From positions 1-46,396 of IMG/VR virus record IMGVR_UViG_3300044739_000012: 46,396 bases of DNA, one strand, 5' to 3'. Positions 1 through 6,690 of the stretch are shown here, piece by piece (positions within the stretch are counted from its first letter, which is position 1; each line of letters starts with the position of its first letter). Made by a program: the position numbers and the translations under genes. This stretch comes from a virus. Under the pieces are notes generated by a model. The model did not search any database, was not told the origin of the DNA, and saw only the letters and a program-made list of their open reading frames with translations.

Positions 1-127
1 TCAGTTCGGGCCGCTGGCTCTTCGCCCACTCGACTGCCGCTTCGTAGCCGCGGACCTTGCTCATTGCGAGCACCTCACGCAGGGCGGCGTTCCAGCCGAG
101 GTGGTACTCGCCGTTAGGGCAGTCGCA
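1..127. repeat. Exact terminal repeat, left copy (circular join)
   Basis: Bases 1-127 are identical to 46270-46396. A 127-base identical end overlap is the length of a common assembler k-mer, and the reading frame of the gene at the join continues perfectly across it. I infer a circular or circularly permuted molecule of 46269 bp rather than a biological terminal redundancy. Confidence 0.93.
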
Positions 128-247
128 GACGGGGCTCCACTGCAGGGAGCAGGCGTCGCGGTGACCTAGCCACGGCTCGCGTGCGACGGCGCAGTAGTCC
201 GTATGGGGGGTGGGGGGCACGGTGTGGCAGCTAGGGCACTCAGTCAT
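1..247 (-). CDS. Small Cys-rich protein, 5' part (continues across the join)
   Basis: An ATG at 247 overlaps the stop of the gene above it (ATGA). The frame is open to base 1 and, on the circle, continues to a TGA at 46247, giving 89 residues. The protein has CPSCH near the N-terminus and a CDCP motif near residue 41, so it may bind a metal ion through cysteines. No family is recognised. It belongs to the leftward early operon of coupled small genes. In this linear view its 3' end is cut. Confidence 0.75.
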   Translation of the reverse strand, partial: MTECPSCHTVPPTPHTDYCAVAREPWLGHRDACSLQWSPVCDCPNGEYHLGWNAALREVLAMSKVRGYEAAVEWAKSQRPEL

Positions 248-519
248 GGCTTGGCCTTCACGTTCCACTTGGCCACCGCGCGGCCAGCGTCGGTGAGGAC
301 AGCCGTGCGAGAGGAGTAGGCGGTGCCGACGACGAAGCCGTGGCGCTCCAGCGACTTGATCGTCAGGGGGTGCGCGTAGACCAGGATGTTCTCCTTGGTC
401 GCGGCCTCTATGGCTGCCCGTGCTGGCTTGGAGAGCATCCGCCAGATCGACTGGGCGTTGAGTACCTCGGCAATCAGGGGCACCGGCTCGGGGCCGATGC
501 CGATCTTCCAGTCGCTCAC
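244..519 (-). CDS. Hypothetical protein, possible winged-helix fold
   Basis: A 91-residue protein starting at GTG 519, with a GAGAGGAA-type ribosome site just upstream. The second half (around LTIKSLERHGFVV and LTDAGRAVA) has the rhythm of a winged helix-turn-helix such as those in small DNA-binding proteins, but the match is only by eye. It overlaps the next gene by four bases (ATGA). A role in regulation is inference; otherwise unknown. Confidence 0.7.
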   Translation of the reverse strand: MSDWKIGIGPEPVPLIAEVLNAQSIWRMLSKPARAAIEAATKENILVYAHPLTIKSLERHGFVVGTAYSSRTAVLTDAGRAVAKWNVKAKP

Positions 520-538
520 GGGGTTCCTCTCGGGTAGT

Positions 539-557
539 GCCCTGCCCCCAGCAGGGC
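539..557. other. Small intergenic hairpin
   Basis: GCCCTGC at 539-545 and GCAGGGC at 551-557 form a perfect 7-bp stem with a 5-base loop. It lies in the short gap (520-612) between two early genes. There is no U-run, so it may be an RNA stability or processing element rather than a terminator. Confidence 0.4.
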
Positions 558-612
558 GGGCGGATGGATCAGGGGTCAGCGGTTCACCACTCCCAGAAGG
601 TGCTCACGTTCG

Positions 613-750
613 TCACCCCCTTCCGCGTCGTGCGCGGCGGACCTTGGCCTCGTAGTCCAGCCACTCGCGGGCCGTCATCTTCTTCCGTTCGGTGCGCTTG
701 CCGTACACCCAGAACACGGCTGACCAGATGAGGTCGGAGAGGCGCTTCAC
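613..750 (-). CDS. Small basic protein of 45 residues
   Basis: A GTG at 750 overlaps the TGA of the upstream gene (GTGA) and the frame closes at 613. The protein begins with a hydrophobic stretch (LIWSAVFWVYG) and ends in an Arg-rich tail (KVRRARRGRG). The neat stop/start overlap is the main evidence that it is real. It may be membrane-associated. No function can be assigned. Confidence 0.65.
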   Translation of the reverse strand: MKRLSDLIWSAVFWVYGKRTERKKMTAREWLDYEAKVRRARRGRG

Positions 751-1229
751 GAGTTACCAGCCCGGAGCGCGGCCGAGTGCTTGGCGCCCTGCTCACGCAC
801 GGTTCCGATAGTCACCTGCATGTCGTCGGGCCAGATGCCAGCAGTCGCAACGAACTCCTCGACGGCTTCGGCCTTCACTGTGGCCTCGTCGCGGAACACG
901 CCAGCAGCAAGCAGGGCGGCGGTCAGTTGCCCTTCCAGTTCGTTGTCGAGGTCGAAGGTGTATCCGTCGAGCGCTCGTGACAGCACCTCGGCTACGCGCT
1001 TCGGACTGGCGACCGGGGCGGCGGAGTCGTTGGGGTCTTCGAGTGGGACGACGAAGGCCTCACTGGGGACGAGGCGGTGAGCAGCGCCAGGGGGGACGAG
1101 CATGCCCTCTTCCCGCAATGCACGAGCCCAGTCGTAGGGCGCCGTATGCGGCTGCTTCCGCGAGCGGACGATGACGCCAGCCGCGTAGTCAATGAGTTCG
1201 GCGTCGGGGCCGGGGGTCGAGGGGCTCAT
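747..1229 (-). CDS. Hypothetical early protein, 160 aa
   Basis: A 160-residue protein with an ATG at 1229 overlapping the preceding stop. The sequence is acidic and helical in its second half (residues 80-150), with an Ala/Glu-rich section, and has no signal peptide, membrane segment or recognised motif. It lies in the chain of small early genes between a membrane protein and a 45-residue protein. The function is unknown. Confidence 0.75.
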   Translation of the reverse strand: MSPSTPGPDAELIDYAAGVIVRSRKQPHTAPYDWARALREEGMLVPPGAAHRLVPSEAFVVPLEDPNDSAAPVASPKRVAEVLSRALDGYTFDLDNELEGQLTAALLAAGVFRDEATVKAEAVEEFVATAGIWPDDMQVTIGTVREQGAKHSAALRAGNS

Positions 1230-1426
1230 AGGGCGTCCTGACTATGGTCGGTGATGACGTTGGGCTTGACGAGCTTCAACCTGCGCTCGGTCTCTGCCTT
1301 GTCGGCGCTTTCATGTCGTAGCCAGCGGCGGTAGAGAGCGCCACCAGCGACAGCGATGAGGAAGGCCCATGCGATAGCGACCCAGCCGATGCCGACGATG
1401 TGTTCGGCTACCCAGGTGAGGGTCAT
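1226..1426 (-). CDS. Small single-pass membrane protein
   Basis: A 66-residue protein. I chose the ATG at 1426 because it overlaps the upstream stop (ATGA) and has GGGAG seven bases upstream. A longer reading from 1453 would add nine residues without a ribosome site. Residues 9-32 are strongly hydrophobic (a transmembrane segment) and are followed by a basic and acidic cytoplasmic tail (YRRWLRHESADKAETERR). The role is unknown. Confidence 0.75.
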   Translation of the reverse strand: MTLTWVAEHIVGIGWVAIAWAFLIAVAGGALYRRWLRHESADKAETERRLKLVKPNVITDHSQDAL

Positions 1427-1698
1427 GAGAGCTCCCAAGGCGCGGGAGACCATGCGCTGATGGGCGGGCCCAGAGGTTCGGGCTTCGGCTTGGGTGCAGC
1501 GGCGGGCGGATCAAGGAGGGCGGAGAGTGTGGGGTAGCGGCCACGGAACCTGCGCGCAGCCTCGTTCTCCCAGTCCTCCACCTGCTCGGTCGTGACATCG
1601 CCGTTGCGGCGGTTGATCCGACCGTTCACAAAGCCCTCCACGAACTCGGATCGGATCTCGTCGGCTTCCTTGCGGATCGCCTCGGTCCTGCCGTTCAT
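1423..1698 (-). CDS. Hypothetical charged early protein, 91 aa
   Basis: It starts at ATG 1698, overlapping the stop of the gene above. The N-terminal 60 residues are highly charged and helical (EAIRKEADEIRSEFVEGF, then a WENEAARRFRGRYP stretch), and the C-terminal 30 residues are Pro-rich. It resembles no family I can name. A longer frame upstream exists but runs through the neighbouring gene and is not used. Confidence 0.72.
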   Translation of the reverse strand: MNGRTEAIRKEADEIRSEFVEGFVNGRINRRNGDVTTEQVEDWENEAARRFRGRYPTLSALLDPPAAAPKPKPEPLGPPISAWSPAPWELS

Positions 1699-1904
1699 CG
1701 CGACACCAGCTCCACGACCACACGGAACGGTGGCGTCGGTGTCACTGACCGCAGGTGGGCGCGACGCTCCTCGTAGGCTGCGCGGACCGCTTCCACGTCC
1801 ACCGGTTCGGTGGGGTCGGCGAGACGGGTCAGGTACTGCATCTCGGCCACGGCTGCGGTGAAGTCGCCGGCGCGGATCATGTCGGTGACGGTGAGGTGGG
1901 TCAT
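1695..1904 (-). CDS. Hypothetical early protein, 69 aa
   Basis: ATG 1904 overlaps the upstream TGA, and the stop at 1695 overlaps the next ATG. It is a small protein, mostly helical, with VTDMIRAGDFTAAVAEM near the N-terminus. No motif is recognised. Its support comes from the perfect overlap pattern on both sides. Confidence 0.72.
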   Translation of the reverse strand: MTHLTVTDMIRAGDFTAAVAEMQYLTRLADPTEPVDVEAVRAAYEERRAHLRSVTPTPPFRVVVELVSR

Positions 1905-2179
1905 GACGGATCCTCCGCAACAACCTCGACCGGGGTCGTGACGGTCATGTCCTCAGGAATCACCACGACGGCAGCAGGGCGAAGCGGCAGGAACGCAGAC
2001 CTAGGCACGCGAATGGTTAGCTTCACCATCACAGTCCCGGCGATCGGGGACCCCGGGCGCTTCTGGGTGATGCGGGCAACCTTCGCGCCAGCCAGTCGCC
2101 GTTCGCCGTTCGCGTCGCGCCCGTAGCCCCACTCGGGCTCGACCTGCGCATAGAAGGTTGCGTCTTGGTAGTCGCTCAT
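1901..2179 (-). CDS. Hypothetical early protein, 92 aa
   Basis: The ATG at 2179 sits directly after the HNH gene's stop at 2182. The last 50 residues alternate hydrophobic and polar residues (VMVKLTIRVPRSAF, then PAAVVVIPEDM), suggesting a beta-rich fold. No family is recognised. A longer reading from 2380 in this frame is an opposite-frame artefact inside the HNH gene. Confidence 0.72.
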   Translation of the reverse strand: MSDYQDATFYAQVEPEWGYGRDANGERRLAGAKVARITQKRPGSPIAGTVMVKLTIRVPRSAFLPLRPAAVVVIPEDMTVTTPVEVVAEDPS

Positions 2180-2181
2180 CG

Positions 2182-2703
2182 CTAGTCCCTCGGATTCGTG
2201 TCGGAAAGGATGCGGGCGTGGCACTCGTCGGCGTAGGTCTTGAGGTCGACCGCGACGCCCTTGGTTGCCTCGCGCTTGACGTGAGCCCTGGCCCAGTCGC
2301 ATGCCCTGCACTTGCGGTAATTCAGGCGCTCCGCATAGCTCGGGATGTTCGGCGCGACGAGTGGATGGTCGTTCGGGCAATGCGTCCTCCGCGACCTGAC
2401 AGCGGAACTCGTCATCGCGCCGGGGGCGAGGATGTTCTCCCTATGCGTGACCGCTCGCAGGTGCTCTGGGTTCACGCAGTTGCGGACTCGGCAGATGTGG
2501 TCGATGTCATAGCCGGCTGGGATTGGGCCGACGAGAACGGAATAGCTGACCCTGTGCGCCAACTGGCTGATCGGGTGCGCATAGATGCCATACCCGAACT
2601 CGTTGACTGCGGCAGTCCAAAGCCAGCAACCGTAGGCTCCGGTCCGGATCTTGACCCAGAACCGCTCGGGTAGACGTTCATCATTGAGCATGGCCGGCTT
2701 CAA
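2182..2703 (-). CDS. HNH endonuclease (homing type)
   Basis: A 173-residue protein with a clear HNH_3-type core: HRVSY near residue 50, then IDHICRVRNCVNPEHL followed by THRENI. The IDH, N and H residues form the beta-beta-alpha metal site known for this family. A second zinc-like site (HCPNDH, then CRAC) follows, as in many phage homing nucleases. Such free-standing nucleases cut DNA and spread their own gene. It overlaps the upstream gene by four bases. Whether it is active cannot be told from the sequence. Confidence 0.9.
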   Translation of the reverse strand: MKPAMLNDERLPERFWVKIRTGAYGCWLWTAAVNEFGYGIYAHPISQLAHRVSYSVLVGPIPAGYDIDHICRVRNCVNPEHLRAVTHRENILAPGAMTSSAVRSRRTHCPNDHPLVAPNIPSYAERLNYRKCRACDWARAHVKREATKGVAVDLKTYADECHARILSDTNPRD

Positions 2704-2981
2704 TCTCGAGGATCGTGGATCGGGTCGTGCTCGTACGTGGTTGGTTCGGTCTCGGGGTCACGCGGCGACTCATCCAGGAAGCGGGCGATCGTTGCCCCGC
2801 CGTGGCCGTGAACAGCCAGGACCGCTTCCAGGGAGTCGAAGGTGGCGACACTGGGCCAGTCAGTCAGCCAGTGGAGGGTGACGCAGCCTCCTGTCCAGAC
2901 CACGCCCTCACAGACCAGGCCGGTGCCGCTGATCCCGGAAGGGTCCGAGTGGCGGGCGAGGACGAAAGCCCTGGCGGTCAT
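2700..2981 (-). CDS. Hypothetical early protein, 93 aa
   Basis: I chose the ATG at 2981 because it overlaps the upstream stop (ATGA). The N-terminal extension to 3041 lies inside the preceding gene. The protein has beta-like segments (AFVLARHSDPSGISGTGLV, VTLHWL) and an acidic, Pro/Asp-rich tail. No function is recognised. Confidence 0.72.
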   Translation of the reverse strand: MTARAFVLARHSDPSGISGTGLVCEGVVWTGGCVTLHWLTDWPSVATFDSLEAVLAVHGHGGATIARFLDESPRDPETEPTTYEHDPIHDPRD

Positions 2982-3292
2982 AGCGGACGCTCCACGGTCA
3001 CGGTGATATGGCCGGTCTTCAAGACGTCGGTGACACCACACCTGCCGACGTGGTTCCAGATGCCGTTGTCGTGGACAACTACCGGTGGGAGAGCGCGGCG
3101 CCAGTCGCGGACCACACCACCCCCGCCGACTGTCACGATCTCCAGCCGGCCAGGGCGGATGCGTGCCTCGGTGCCGCGGAGCTCGGGGTGCTTCAGCAGC
3201 AGGTCGTTGAGGAAGTGGACACCCTCGTCAAACAGGGCGGCGTGCGCGAGGTAGGTGGCCGAGGTCTCACCGGGGGTGTGCGGGGTGCTCAC
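2978..3292 (-). CDS. Hypothetical early protein, 104 aa
   Basis: It starts at GTG 3292, overlapping the previous stop (GTGA). Helical N-terminal half, then a Gly-rich turn (VTVGGGGVVRDW) and beta-like C-terminal segments. No motif for catalysis or DNA binding is visible. It is part of the same coupled early series. Confidence 0.72.
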   Translation of the reverse strand: MSTPHTPGETSATYLAHAALFDEGVHFLNDLLLKHPELRGTEARIRPGRLEIVTVGGGGVVRDWRRALPPVVVHDNGIWNHVGRCGVTDVLKTGHITVTVERPL

Positions 3293-3480
3293 GATGCGTC
3301 TCGCTCGGTGATGTGACCGAGCTTGACCATGTAGTCCAGGTGCCGCTGCACGTACTCGCCGGGCGTCTCGCCAAGGTCCGGCGAGAGCCCGGCGGCCAGG
3401 ACTTCAAGGACCGACAAGGCGTAGGTGGCGACATCCGGGATGCGGTCGGGGTCGACGTCGTGGTGGCTCCGGGCACTCAT
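3289..3480 (-). CDS. Hypothetical early protein, 63 aa
   Basis: ATG 3480 overlaps the stop of the small membrane protein gene upstream. The protein is helical (DVATYALSVLEVLAAGL, then YVQRHLDYMVKLGHI) with no recognised domain. The longer frame reaching to 3786 crosses the neighbouring gene and lacks a start signal. Confidence 0.7.
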   Translation of the reverse strand: MSARSHHDVDPDRIPDVATYALSVLEVLAAGLSPDLGETPGEYVQRHLDYMVKLGHITERDAS

Positions 3481-3629
3481 GACAGCACCTCGGGGGTGCG
3501 GTCGCCGTCCAGATCCACCAGGCGGGTGAGCTTGGCGTTCTCCCTGCGGAAGTGGCGGGCGATGGCGCGTACTGCGATAGGCGCGAGCCATGCCGCTGTG
3601 ATCGCAGCGGCTACGAGTGCTGTCTTCAT
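3477..3629 (-). CDS. Small membrane protein, 50 aa
   Basis: ATG 3629 has a good ribosome site (AAGGGGAG) eight bases upstream. Residues 4-24 form one hydrophobic segment (ALVAAAITAAWLAPIAV), followed by a basic section and an acidic end. The stop overlaps the next gene's ATG. Topology or role cannot be given beyond a one-pass membrane anchor. Confidence 0.75.
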   Translation of the reverse strand: MKTALVAAAITAAWLAPIAVRAIARHFRRENAKLTRLVDLDGDRTPEVLS

Positions 3630-3701
3630 GCGATACTCCCCTTGTGGTAGGTGGGCCCTCGTTCTGTCTTGGCTGGCAGCGGGGGCCCGCTTTGTCTGGT
3701 G

Positions 3702-4142
3702 TCAATTCGTGAGGTACTTGACCGCCTGCTGAAGGACCGTGGGCGAATCGTTGAGCAGACCAATGCCTGTGTTGCACCGGGTGCACAGAAGGCCTCGAAT
3801 TCGACCTGTCTGGTGGTCGTGGTCTACCGATAGGCGCCTATTGGGTTGCGGTGGGCCTTGGCAGATCGCACACACCCCGCCTTGGGCAACACGCATCGCT
3901 TCGTACTCAGCCGGGGTTAGGCCAAACTTGCTAGCCAGGTTGTACCGGTGACGCGCCTTGGGCGTGAGGTCTTTCTTCCGGCGTTTGATGGCATCTGGGG
4001 AACGACGGGAGTTAGACGCCCTACATACCCATCTCCCCTTGTGCGGCTTGAAAATGACGGGGGCCTTCGGGCCACAGCCTGCGCATGCGGCGGTCTTGTC
4101 GGCCTCACTTACGTCGGACAGCAGGTGCACCTTGGCAGCCAA
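3702..4142 (-). CDS. Recombination endonuclease VII family protein
   Basis: A 146-residue protein. The second half carries the endonuclease VII signature: CAICQG, then VDHDHQTGRIRGLLC and CNTGIGLLNDS. It has paired Cys-x2-Cys zinc ligands and the His of an HNH-type active site. In T4 the family resolves branched DNA before packaging; here it probably acts on recombination or replication intermediates. I prefer the TTG at 4142 because AAGGAAGGGGA lies just before it; a TTG at 4166 would add eight residues that overlap this ribosome site. Confidence 0.88.
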   Translation of the reverse strand: MAAKVHLLSDVSEADKTAACAGCGPKAPVIFKPHKGRWVCRASNSRRSPDAIKRRKKDLTPKARHRYNLASKFGLTPAEYEAMRVAQGGVCAICQGPPQPNRRLSVDHDHQTGRIRGLLCTRCNTGIGLLNDSPTVLQQAVKYLTN

Positions 4143-4207
4143 GGGATTCCCCTCCTTCCTTATCAATTAGCGGCCGGGCCTCGGCTTTTCTTTCTGATGA
4201 AGTTGGA

Positions 4208-4275
4208 GCCCTCACCGGACGGCATGGCCTGCGAGCGTCGGGGGGTGAGCGCTGCGGCCGACATCCGGTGAGGGC
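4208..4275. repeat. Perfect 12-bp inverted repeat with 44-base spacer
   Basis: GCCCTCACCGGA at 4208-4219 is the exact reverse complement of 4264-4275. A second, imperfect complementarity (GGCCTGCGAGCG against CGCTGCGGCC) lies inside the spacer, so the whole 68 bases can fold into a long stem. It fills the gap between the excisionase-like gene and the endonuclease VII gene. It could be an attenuator, a small RNA or a protein site. Confidence 0.6.
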
Positions 4276-4277
4276 GT

Positions 4278-4481
4278 CTAGGAGGCCTGGACCTCTCGGG
4301 TCCGGCCTTCGATGAATGCCTCGAGGTCGTCTTCCCGGACCCGGGTCTTCGATTTCTTGGCTCCACGTACGGCCACGTCGACGGCTCGCAGGTCGCCTTC
4401 GGCGATCATCTTGTAGACGGTGGTCATGGCCAGCCCAAGCTTCTTTGCGGTCTCAGGAATCGTGAGGAGCTGAGTGCTCAT
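4278..4481 (-). CDS. xis: Excisionase-like MerR/Xis-type DNA-binding protein
   Basis: A 67-residue protein with an N-terminal winged-helix motif (TIPETAKKLGLAMTTVYKMI) typical of the excisionase/helix_turn_helix_17 family, followed by DDLEAFIEGR, the usual ending of these proteins. It would direct the integrase toward excision by bending attachment-site DNA. It lies in the early operon driven toward lytic growth, as expected for Xis. The alternative is a simple MerR-like regulator. Start ATG 4481 overlaps the upstream stop. Confidence 0.75.
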   Translation of the reverse strand: MSTQLLTIPETAKKLGLAMTTVYKMIAEGDLRAVDVAVRGAKKSKTRVREDDLEAFIEGRTREVQAS

Positions 4482-4735
4482 GCCTTGCCCCGGTAGCTCG
4501 CGAGGAACTTCGGCTCAGCGATGGGCCAGTACTCTTCCCAGCCGCTGTGGACTACGAAGTCGCCGATGATGACGTCGGTGTCGCCCTTGCCGGTGACGAC
4601 GGTCAGTTCGCCGGTCTCGCGGTTGTAGCGGAACGCGCCGCTTGAGCGCCATGTCGCGGGGAGGTCGTTGTAGTCGCCGCTCCACTGGACTGCCTCGACC
4701 TCGGTCGGGAGGTGCACGAACCGGCGGGAGGTCAC
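4478..4735 (-). CDS. Conserved phage protein of unknown function, 85 aa
   Basis: It has the pattern of a small phage family seen in many genomes: EAVQWSGDY near the N-terminus, a beta-rich middle with GDFVVHSG, and a WPIAEPKFLASYR ending. The family has no established function that I know of. It is coupled by four-base overlaps to the Cro-like gene above and the excisionase-like gene below, so it is probably expressed at the very start of lytic growth. Confidence 0.72.
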   Translation of the reverse strand: MTSRRFVHLPTEVEAVQWSGDYNDLPATWRSSGAFRYNRETGELTVVTGKGDTDVIIGDFVVHSGWEEYWPIAEPKFLASYRGKA

Positions 4736-4974
4736 GAGGCCACCTGCTCGCGGACTACTTCGGAGGCGTCGAGGTCGAGGGCATTCGCGATCCGCCAGTA
4801 GATGGCGTCGCTGACACAGGGGCGACCGAACTCGACATTCGCGAGGTGCTTGCGGGAGATGTCCACCTCGGAGGCGAACTCACCCTGCCGCTTTCCGGCC
4901 CGGACTCGGGCCGCTCGCACCTCGGTTCCGAAGTGGACCAGGGCGTGGTCTCTGGGTGCCGGTGGGTTGGTCAT
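4732..4974 (-). CDS. Cro-like XRE-family regulator
   Basis: An 80-residue protein with one helix-turn-helix of the XRE/Cro-C1 type: FGTEVRAARVRAGKRQGEFA then ISRKHLANVE and ISRIANAL-like helices (residues 15-72). It is the first gene of the leftward early operon and is transcribed away from the repressor-like gene. This arrangement fits a Cro-type antirepressor. Its ATG at 4974 coincides with the transcription start predicted from the promoter at 4981-5009, so the message may be leaderless. Confidence 0.85.
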   Translation of the reverse strand: MTNPPAPRDHALVHFGTEVRAARVRAGKRQGEFASEVDISRKHLANVEFGRPCVSDAIYWRIANALDLDASEVVREQVAS

Positions 4975-4980
4975 GGGAAG

Positions 4981-5009
4981 ACAGTAGATGGGACATCATG
5001 GGAAAACAA
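4981..5009 (-). promoter_or_regulatory. Predicted leftward early promoter
   Basis: TTGTTT (5009-5004) and TACTGT (4986-4981) are separated by exactly 17 bases and read toward the Cro-like gene. The -10 fits TAnnnT. The predicted start point falls on or next to the ATG at 4974. The -35 lies inside the inverted repeat, so a bound repressor would block it. Confidence 0.6.
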
Positions 5010-5033
5010 GGGGGAATCTCGGGAAACTTTGCA

Positions 5034-5048
5034 TAGCATGGGACTCTT
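5034..5048 (+). promoter_or_regulatory. Possible rightward promoter (-10 only)
   Basis: TAGCAT at 5034-5039 fits a TAnnnT -10 and lies nine bases before the GTG at 5049. There is no convincing -35 at the right spacing, so activation or another promoter is possible. Confidence 0.35.
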
Positions 5049-5591
5049 GTGTTTTCCCTTGTTTTCCCACAGACTGCGAACGTGTCTTCTGGACGGCAAC
5101 ACGCCGCACGCGCAGCCGAACAGCAGATGGGAAGGCTCGGCCTTACCCAGCTGCAGCTAGCGGCGCGTGCCCGCCTGGACCCCACAACCATCTCCACGTT
5201 CTTCAATGGCCACCACTGGCCGCAGGCGAGAACGAGAGCGAAGCTGGAAGCGGCACTTGAGTGGCCGATAGGGACACTCGGGGACATCGCGGGAGGTGCT
5301 AAGCCTCCGGGCGGCCCTAGACGCACGGACGAAGATCCGGTCGAAGCTCAGATAGTGGCGATCCCTCACTTGCTCGACCTCGACAGGGAGTTGTTCCTGC
5401 GGGTCTACAAGACGCGGCGGGATGAGCACACGGCTCGCCGGCTGGATGACCTGGAAAAGCTGCTCGCGGCCTCTCTCGTGAGCGTCTCAGACCCCGAGGT
5501 GAGGGAGACGATCGCCGGGCAGTTCAGGCGCCAGATCGAGCAACTGAAGCGCGCCGGATACGAAAACCTGGGAAACGAGACCGAAACGTGA
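5049..5591 (+). CDS. Immunity repressor-like XRE-family protein
   Basis: Up to 180 residues. A helix-turn-helix lies in the first half (LTQLQLAARARLDPTTIST then FFNGHHWPQARTRAKLEAAL), followed by a linker and a helical C-terminal region (residues 110-175) that may dimerise. Starts at GTG 5049 or GTG 5082 (169 residues) are both possible; neither has a clear ribosome site. The start at 5049 would suit a leaderless message from the -10 at 5034. Divergence from a Cro-like gene and linkage to the integrase support a repressor role. A further TGGGAAAC site lies near its 3' end (5569). Confidence 0.8.
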   Translation: MFSLVFPQTANVSSGRQHAARAAEQQMGRLGLTQLQLAARARLDPTTISTFFNGHHWPQARTRAKLEAALEWPIGTLGDIAGGAKPPGGPRRTDEDPVEAQIVAIPHLLDLDRELFLRVYKTRRDEHTARRLDDLEKLLAASLVSVSDPEVRETIAGQFRRQIEQLKRAGYENLGNETET

Positions 5592-5736
5592 CCACACTCG
5601 CTGTAGCGCTTCCTCGCATTTTAACGATTCTAGGGAGTACCGACCGCGCCCACAGCCCCACGGGGTTAGGACCTGAAGAGCGGCGACCGCAGCCGGTACT
5701 CGCAGATACAACGGCGCGAATTGGGGAGAAGTCACG

Positions 5737-6042
5737 GTGCGGAGACCATTTTGGTTAACGAAGTGCGCAGCAGTGGCCGCAGCAGCGGTAGCACTGATGG
5801 TGATAGGGACGCTATCCAGGTCGCCCGAGGTCCGGGCCTGGTCGCTCCTCGTCGGCATTCTGGCTGCGGGCATGTTCATCAGAGTCGCGGTCCGGGAAGC
5901 CGCGAAGGCGATCGAGGCCGCGATCAAGAAGTGGGCACACAAGCCGTTCGAGGACGGCTTCAAGTCGGGCGTGGAAACCGGACGCGAGATGGAAGCGTCC
6001 GAGAGGTTCATCGCCGCGACCACACCAGAGACGCGCAGATAA
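5737..6042 (+). CDS. Small membrane protein in the lysogeny operon
   Basis: A 101-residue protein starting at GTG 5737 with GGGGAGAA upstream. It has two hydrophobic segments (about residues 7-26 and 35-52), then a charged helical tail (AAKAIEAAIKKWAHKPFEDG). It sits between repressor and integrase, where lysogeny-expressed genes lie in many temperate phages. Superinfection exclusion is a reasonable guess but no motif proves it. The 145-base gap before it (5592-5736) holds no gene. Confidence 0.78.
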   Translation: MRRPFWLTKCAAVAAAAVALMVIGTLSRSPEVRAWSLLVGILAAGMFIRVAVREAAKAIEAAIKKWAHKPFEDGFKSGVETGREMEASERFIAATTPETRR

Positions 6043-6105
6043 GAACCCGCATCCCCTCGCCCGAGACCCTGGCGGGGGATGCAAAATCAGATTTGGGGGA
6101 AGACC

Positions 6106-6690
6106 ATGAAACGCACCATCGCTTTAGCAGCTGCCGTGCTCATCCTGGGGGGATGTGGCGGGACGCAGGCCACGAAGGGAACGGCGGGTCCAGCCACCAC
6201 GGCACCAGCCTCCAGTACGCCGGCCTCTACGGACAGCACTGCGCCGGCGGCCGAGGAGACCACCACCCCACCCGCGGCTGATCCGACAATCGCGAAGGTC
6301 GGCGCCACCCAGTGGTTCACTTACGAGGACAATCTTCAGGTCCAGGTGACCCGCATGACGAGGTTCAGGATCTCGGACTCCGCGGCTGGCGGGAAGCCGG
6401 GGGATGTGGGCGTCATGGTGACTGTCACGATCAAGAACGGCACCGGGCAGACCTTCGACGCGGCCGGGGCCAGTCTGAGCCTCTCGGCTGGACCGAACGG
6501 TGACCAGGCCGAGGATGTGTTCGACTCAGCCAACGGCATCAACGGGTTCGAGGGGTCGATCCCCGCGAGCAGGTCGAAGACGGCCAAGTACGGGTTCGCG
6601 GTCCCGAAGGCGAAGTTGTCGAAGCTGGTGGTAGAGGTCGCCCCGGCCTACGAGTACGACGGCACGTTCTTCGAGGGCTCCGTCAAGTAG
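6106..6690 (+). CDS. Lipoprotein with a DUF4352-like domain
   Basis: A 194-residue protein. The start at ATG 6106 has GGGGGAAGA just before it. Residues 1-16 are a signal peptide ending in a lipobox (LGGC, Cys17). A Thr/Ala/Pro-rich linker (about 20-60) follows, then a beta-sandwich-like domain with VGVMVTVTIKNGTGQTFDA, resembling DUF4352 telokin-like proteins. It should be attached to the outer face of the membrane. Location in the lysogeny operon suggests lysogenic conversion or exclusion of other phages. Confidence 0.85.
   Translation: MKRTIALAAAVLILGGCGGTQATKGTAGPATTAPASSTPASTDSTAPAAEETTTPPAADPTIAKVGATQWFTYEDNLQVQVTRMTRFRISDSAAGGKPGDVGVMVTVTIKNGTGQTFDAAGASLSLSAGPNGDQAEDVFDSANGINGFEGSIPASRSKTAKYGFAVPKAKLSKLVVEVAPAYEYDGTFFEGSVK

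Larger units (their letters stand above)
4974..5069. promoter_or_regulatory. Operator cluster of the genetic switch
   Basis: Half-sites related to TGGGAAAAC occur at 4974-4982 (TGGGAAGAC), 4999-5007 (exact), 5020-5027 (CGGGAAAC), and in reverse at 5051-5059 (one mismatch) and 5061-5069 (exact). Weaker TGGGAC copies lie at 4989 and 5039. The sites at 5000-5012 and 5056-5068 form a perfect 13-bp inverted repeat. They overlap the promoter elements of both divergent genes. Binding by either HTH protein is inference. Confidence 0.75.

Noticed and set aside
1-127. Biological direct terminal repeat of a T7- or SPO1-type phage
   Set aside because: 127 bases is an assembler overlap length, and it lies within an early gene far from the terminase.
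584-796. 70-codon minus-strand frame
   Set aside because: Overlaps a better supported 45-codon gene (613-750) with an exact GTGA coupling; the longer frame lacks a ribosome site and is Arg/Pro/Gly-rich.
3675-3710. Perfect TTGACA -35 box reading leftward at the end of the endonuclease VII gene
   Set aside because: No fitting -10 at 16-19 bases; the hexamer is formed by the last codons and stop of the gene.
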